From the NCBI GenBank assembly GCA_965230045.1, contig OZ245940.1, forward strand, positions 3,968,001 through 4,032,000: a stretch of 64,000 bases of DNA. The letters are read 5' to 3'. The position numbers were made by a program, and so were the translations under genes. Position 1 is the stretch's first letter, and every line of letters starts with the position of its first letter. The stretch is from G963662905 sp965230045 (GTDB taxonomy: Bacteria; Bacteroidota; Bacteroidia; Bacteroidales; WRLA01). The notes beneath the pieces were generated by a model. That model did no database searches. It worked only from the letters and a program-made list of their open reading frames with translations, and was not told where the DNA came from. Positions 61,701-64,000 of the stretch are shown here, piece by piece.

Positions 61701-61996
61701 GCAGCGCATTGGGAAATCCCGTTTTCGCAATATATTTTCAGTCCCCATAAATCGGGATCAAAGTATGAATCCTCTTTCAGAAGGTTGACACCAAGGATGC
61801 GCACGGCTTCAGCATTTTGACGTACAACACGGGCTTTTGGCTTATCTGCCTGCAAAGCGACAATCCCATATGGAAGCTGACTAACAAATGATTGAAAAAA
61901 CTGATGCCCTACAACGTGCTGCTTCTTCGCTTCAGATAGTTCTTGTTCCAGTTGCTGAACCCTTTTTTTCAGATATTCTATATTTTCTTCCGGCAT
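58724..61996 (-). CDS. Hybrid histidine kinase with four PAS-type domains, GAF and receiver
   Basis: The 1090-residue cytosolic sensor has no membrane helix. Order: coiled coil (2-24), PAS-like sensors (about 25-140, 160-285, 295-415, 420-545), GAF domain (about 550-705), HisKA with MSHELRTPLNS (His732), HATPase_c (NAVKFTHKG, DTGIGIS, GGTGLGLYIT; about 840-960) and a C-terminal receiver with Asp1023 in LMDLKLPG. His732 and Asp1023 form an internal phosphorelay. The output protein is unknown; two more signalling genes follow upstream on the same strand. Confidence 0.93.
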   Translation of the reverse strand: MPEENIEYLKKRVQQLEQELSEAKKQHVVGHQFFQSFVSQLPYGIVALQADKPKARVVRQNAEAVRILGVNLLKEDSYFDPDLWGLKIYCENGISQCAANDLPFEKVLDGEPIMKQKRVFEHANGNRISVECSMFPLAEPDGNTNSVVLVLFDISNVHDFQEKLSAWQVQVDEMFNHIPTVLWRANYNLDFTFRDAYISEYANQLLALPSGTIGNNWDQYMSYVLPEYLPVMEEKIKSGLLDIGENQGLDYKLKRADGKEVWVHSSGRGRKTKSGYVVYGHTIEISQRKNAELERKQSEHRFRTLFDHAPVMIDCFDEEGNCLMWNHQCEKMLGYSFEEVKNIKNFFENIYPDEDIRSLLNESFEKADGKFREFRPIAHDGKERVQIWANFKMPDNTTISVGVDLTEQKETEEQLRQSRENFYSIFKNSTVGLYQSKADGTIISANPALIKMLGYTSLNDLKKRDLDKEGYLDKGKRKEFFKTLNEKGELSGFQAEWLRKDGSIVHVLENASLIHDRKGKPIYFIGSVSDVTDIRRAEKEQDRYRKMLEVRNRLSNAFILGSSERVLSDVLQVLRIETHSEYGFFGHINDDGDLVSESMTWDIWDECKMVNKSITFPRDTWGGIWGEALITGEPVLKNEGLSLPKGHVQLQNALAVPIKFKGEIIGEIVLGDKKGGFSEDDVTFLLEKCHYIAPLLQSLLSDKRYQQEIIKAKEKAEESDRLKSAFLATMSHELRTPLNSIIGFSELLLGGDFEIDEVAEYSQLINGSGKHLLNLIEDILGIALIESGQVEIKKDVFDLKGLMLDAFDYARREMSRSSKDHIGLSGLHKLKVDTKLEIETDFNRLKQVFYFLISNAVKFTHKGKIEIGFKEEDHGDILFYVKDTGIGISADKQQIIFDRFRQADDSFTRKYGGTGLGLYITSKIIHMLGGAIHVESVIGEGSSFYFRIPHLIKGSNEVVENEEIGLPKLKNAHILIVEDDESNRYLLENYLENSGAGLYFADDGYQAIKLKQENPQINIVLMDLKLPGIDGYETTRRLKNIDNSMYVIAQTAFALDEDKEKAIGAGCSAYLAKPIKVAVLYKAILQAPIQ

Positions 61997-62091
61997 CTTA
62001 GTCTGATTATAATTGTCCTTGTTTCTCCAGGAGATTAATCCAGTTTGCTGTGCTGTTGCAAATATGTTGCAATATACAAAAAATTAAAAAC

Positions 62092-63186
62092 TCAGGAAAG
62101 CCCCTGTGCAGTGGGTAAATCAATAAAAAAGGCAGTTCCTTCTCCCAAAACACTTTTCAAAGAAATCTTTCCCTTGTTTTGTTCGGTAAGCTCCTTACAA
62201 AGAAGCAAGCCCAAACCGCTTCCATTTTCATTATCCGTTCCTTTTTTAACAACTTTTTTATCGTATTTAAAAAGGTCTTGCTGAACAGAATCCGGCATTC
62301 CAAGGCCGTTATCACTTACTGAGATACGAACAAACTTTTCATTCTGCACAGCCTGTATAATCACAAGGCCTTTTGCATAGGTATATTTCAGGGCATTTGA
62401 CAACAAGTTTCGTAAAACCGTATTAATGGCCTGTCGGTCGGCATAAATTTCCACAGCCTGATCAACAAGTACCTTTATTTCAACCTGCTTATGCACAGCA
62501 CTTGCATACAATAAATTAACCACATCATCCACTACTGTTTTCAAAGAAAAGAGCTCTGGCTTATGCTCCATTCTACCTGTTTGGGAACTTGCCCACAACA
62601 AAAGGTTCTCCAGCAGTCCCAATCCTTTTTTTGAAGTATCGTTTATAATTTTAATGAATTGTTCTTTTTCTTCCTGATCGACATCATCATCAATCAGCAA
62701 CAAATTAGAAAAGCCGATTAAAGCATTAAAAGGCGTGCGCAAATCGTGGGCAATAATGGAGAAAAACTTATTTTTCTCTGCTATGCTCTGTTCTAAATCT
62801 TCCTTTGACTGCTTAAGTTCAATATGTGTTTTAACCCTTTGGAGCAATTCTTTTGAGCTGAATGGTTTGGTAACATAATCTACGGCACCATAATCAAAGC
62901 CTTTTACTAAATCCTCTGTTTCATTTTTTGCTGTAAGAAAAATCACAGGAATTGCTTTCGTTTTCGGGTTTGCCTTAAGCTCCAGACAAGCCTGATATCC
63001 ATCCATTACCGGCATATTGATATCAAGAAGGATCAAATCAGGCATATCAGCCTTTGCACTTTCGATAGCTTGTTGGCCATCCATGGCAAAACTTACTTCA
63101 TAATTTCTCGTATCCAGTATTTGACCAAGCACACGAAGGTTTTCAGGGACATCATCAACGATTAAAATTTTAGCATCTCTATCCAT
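62092..63186 (-). CDS. Receiver-histidine kinase protein
   Basis: The 364-residue cytosolic protein has a receiver domain first (about 6-125; Asp55 in LILLDINMPV, Lys107-type TKPF), a short coiled coil, then HisKA (FFSIIAHDLRTPFN, His147) and HATPase_c (LLSNALKYTYA, SDNGLGMP, GSGLGLLLC). It probably receives a phosphate from another kinase and autophosphorylates. It lies next to two other kinase genes; gaps of 95 and nine bases suggest it belongs with the 63196 gene. Confidence 0.93.
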   Translation of the reverse strand: MDRDAKILIVDDVPENLRVLGQILDTRNYEVSFAMDGQQAIESAKADMPDLILLDINMPVMDGYQACLELKANPKTKAIPVIFLTAKNETEDLVKGFDYGAVDYVTKPFSSKELLQRVKTHIELKQSKEDLEQSIAEKNKFFSIIAHDLRTPFNALIGFSNLLLIDDDVDQEEKEQFIKIINDTSKKGLGLLENLLLWASSQTGRMEHKPELFSLKTVVDDVVNLLYASAVHKQVEIKVLVDQAVEIYADRQAINTVLRNLLSNALKYTYAKGLVIIQAVQNEKFVRISVSDNGLGMPDSVQQDLFKYDKKVVKKGTDNENGSGLGLLLCKELTEQNKGKISLKSVLGEGTAFFIDLPTAQGLS

Positions 63187-63195
63187 AACATAGAT

Positions 63196-64000
63196 TTATT
63201 TAGTATTAAGCAAGCCATCAAGCTCACGCATAGCTGCTTGTATATTTTGTATATCGAATATTTTCACAGAATTATCTAACTTTTTGGCGAGACCAGCCAG
63301 TTCCGCCAGATTGTGTTTATTGGCAAAGTCTTTCAAATCATTGGCCATTTCAGCAAGCAGGCGCATATTAGTGCTTTTATGCAAGAAATCAAGCCTTTCG
63401 GCAAACATTGCCCGAAAATCAGCCCTGATTTCATCGCTTAAACTTGTTTTCATAAGTTCGGAATAGAGCTGATCTTTTCCTTCATTCTCATTTCCGGCAG
63501 CTATTTGATCGGCAAATTCCATTTTTTCGTGTTGCAGGAAGCGGGAAAGCTCCTTCAAAAGAACTTTTCGGCTTACCGGCTTGCGAAGAAAACCATCAAC
63601 AGTTTTACTAATTTCATCTTCCTGATGTTTAAATACCGAAGCCGTAAGGGCTATTACAGGAATATCACTCGTATCTTTATTTTGCTTTATGCGCAGGGCT
63701 GCTTCCTGGCCATTCATTACAGGCATATGGATATCCATTAAAATAAGATCGGGCTTAATCCTATTGGCTTTATCCACACCAATCAATCCATTCTCAGCTT
63801 CAAATATTTGAATATCATGATTTTCAAGATAACCCCTTATTACTTTTCGGTTCGATTCGATATCCTCAATTACGAGCACCTTAGCAGACTTAAAGCGAAT
63901 AGCCGAAAGATTTGTTTCAAGTTCAGAATCATCGTGGCTGATTGCACTTACTTGAACTCGCTTTAATTGCACACAAAACCGGCTTCCTTCACCTTCGACA
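63196..64000 (-). CDS. C-terminal part of a hybrid histidine kinase (partial)
   Basis: The frame is open to the window edge. The first visible residues (VEGEGSRFCVQL) are the end of a HATPase domain (its G-E-G-S motif), then a receiver domain (about 30-150 of the visible part; Asp in LILMDIHMPV, with LRKPVSR) and a helical C-terminal domain (about 165-258) like an HPt domain but without the usual His in its phosphotransfer helix. Only the C-terminal portion is visible. It lies nine bases upstream of the receiver-kinase gene, probably the same operon. Confidence 0.9.
   Translation of the reverse strand, partial: VEGEGSRFCVQLKRVQVSAISHDDSELETNLSAIRFKSAKVLVIEDIESNRKVIRGYLENHDIQIFEAENGLIGVDKANRIKPDLILMDIHMPVMNGQEAALRIKQNKDTSDIPVIALTASVFKHQEDEISKTVDGFLRKPVSRKVLLKELSRFLQHEKMEFADQIAAGNENEGKDQLYSELMKTSLSDEIRADFRAMFAERLDFLHKSTNMRLLAEMANDLKDFANKHNLAELAGLAKKLDNSVKIFDIQNIQAAMRELDGLLNTK

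Overview
The window is a piece of a chromosome from a member of the Bacteroidota, probably near Bacteroidales/Marinilabiliales. Pointers are type IX secretion (T9SS) C-terminal sorting domains, many 'short aliphatic stretch + SC' lipoproteins, an LruC/DUF4842-type protein, a DUF4294 protein, and repeated copies of the Bacteroidota -7 promoter element TAnnTTTG a short distance before start codons. I found no rRNA, tRNA, CRISPR array or transposase. The first and last genes are cut by the window edges.

Layout. 1-5600: partial secreted protein, lipoprotein, protein-isoaspartate methyltransferase, Gfo/Idh/MocA dehydrogenase, lipoprotein and a polyprenyl-phosphate sugar transferase. 5600-12530: DUF4294 protein, phosphofructokinase, a RelA/SpoT-type ppGpp enzyme with a degenerate hydrolase domain, then a clpS-nfeD-floA group. 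12670-20700: Nudix CoA hydrolase, outer-membrane protein, lipase, HD phosphohydrolase, an unusual sigma factor with its zinc-finger anti-sigma partner, an M28 peptidase and an exonuclease/GIY-YIG fusion. 20900-25650: two OsmC-family proteins, a TacAT-type toxin-antitoxin pair, a metallophosphoesterase, and a YhcG-type nuclease gene inserted beside one osmC gene.

25700-31960 is the clearest functional system: a cobalamin riboswitch on the minus strand leads into a T9SS-secreted beta-propeller protein, a second T9SS surface protein, a BtuB-like TonB-dependent receptor and a propeller lipoprotein resembling BtuG. Together they look like a cell-surface vitamin B12 capture and import operon. 32200-37400 holds housekeeping genes (YigZ, tRNA-dihydrouridine synthase, a divergent TrpF, an ABC-F ATPase), followed by a 22-bp tandem repeat. 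37700-46090 holds an LruC-type surface lipoprotein, an RRM protein, a PLP aminotransferase with an operator-like palindrome, an ECF sigma/membrane protein/Spy-like trio and a VWA lipoprotein. 46250-51560 holds a GH3-beta-lactamase fusion, a CDF cation exporter, a membrane protein with a probable frameshift and a rhomboid protease. 51740-55920 holds a DUF4143 ATPase gene between two copies of a hairpin repeat, pyrBI, and a cyclic-2,3-diphosphoglycerate-synthetase-like protein. 56170-64000 holds a GH36-like lipoprotein with two overlapping small downstream genes, then three two-component signalling proteins.

The most notable structures are the B12 operon; the yhcG gene, which carries two identical 30-bp palindromic segments and sits between direct repeats derived from an osmC 3' end; and the ATPase gene bracketed by hairpin direct repeats. 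The last two look like single-gene cassettes that moved into the chromosome.
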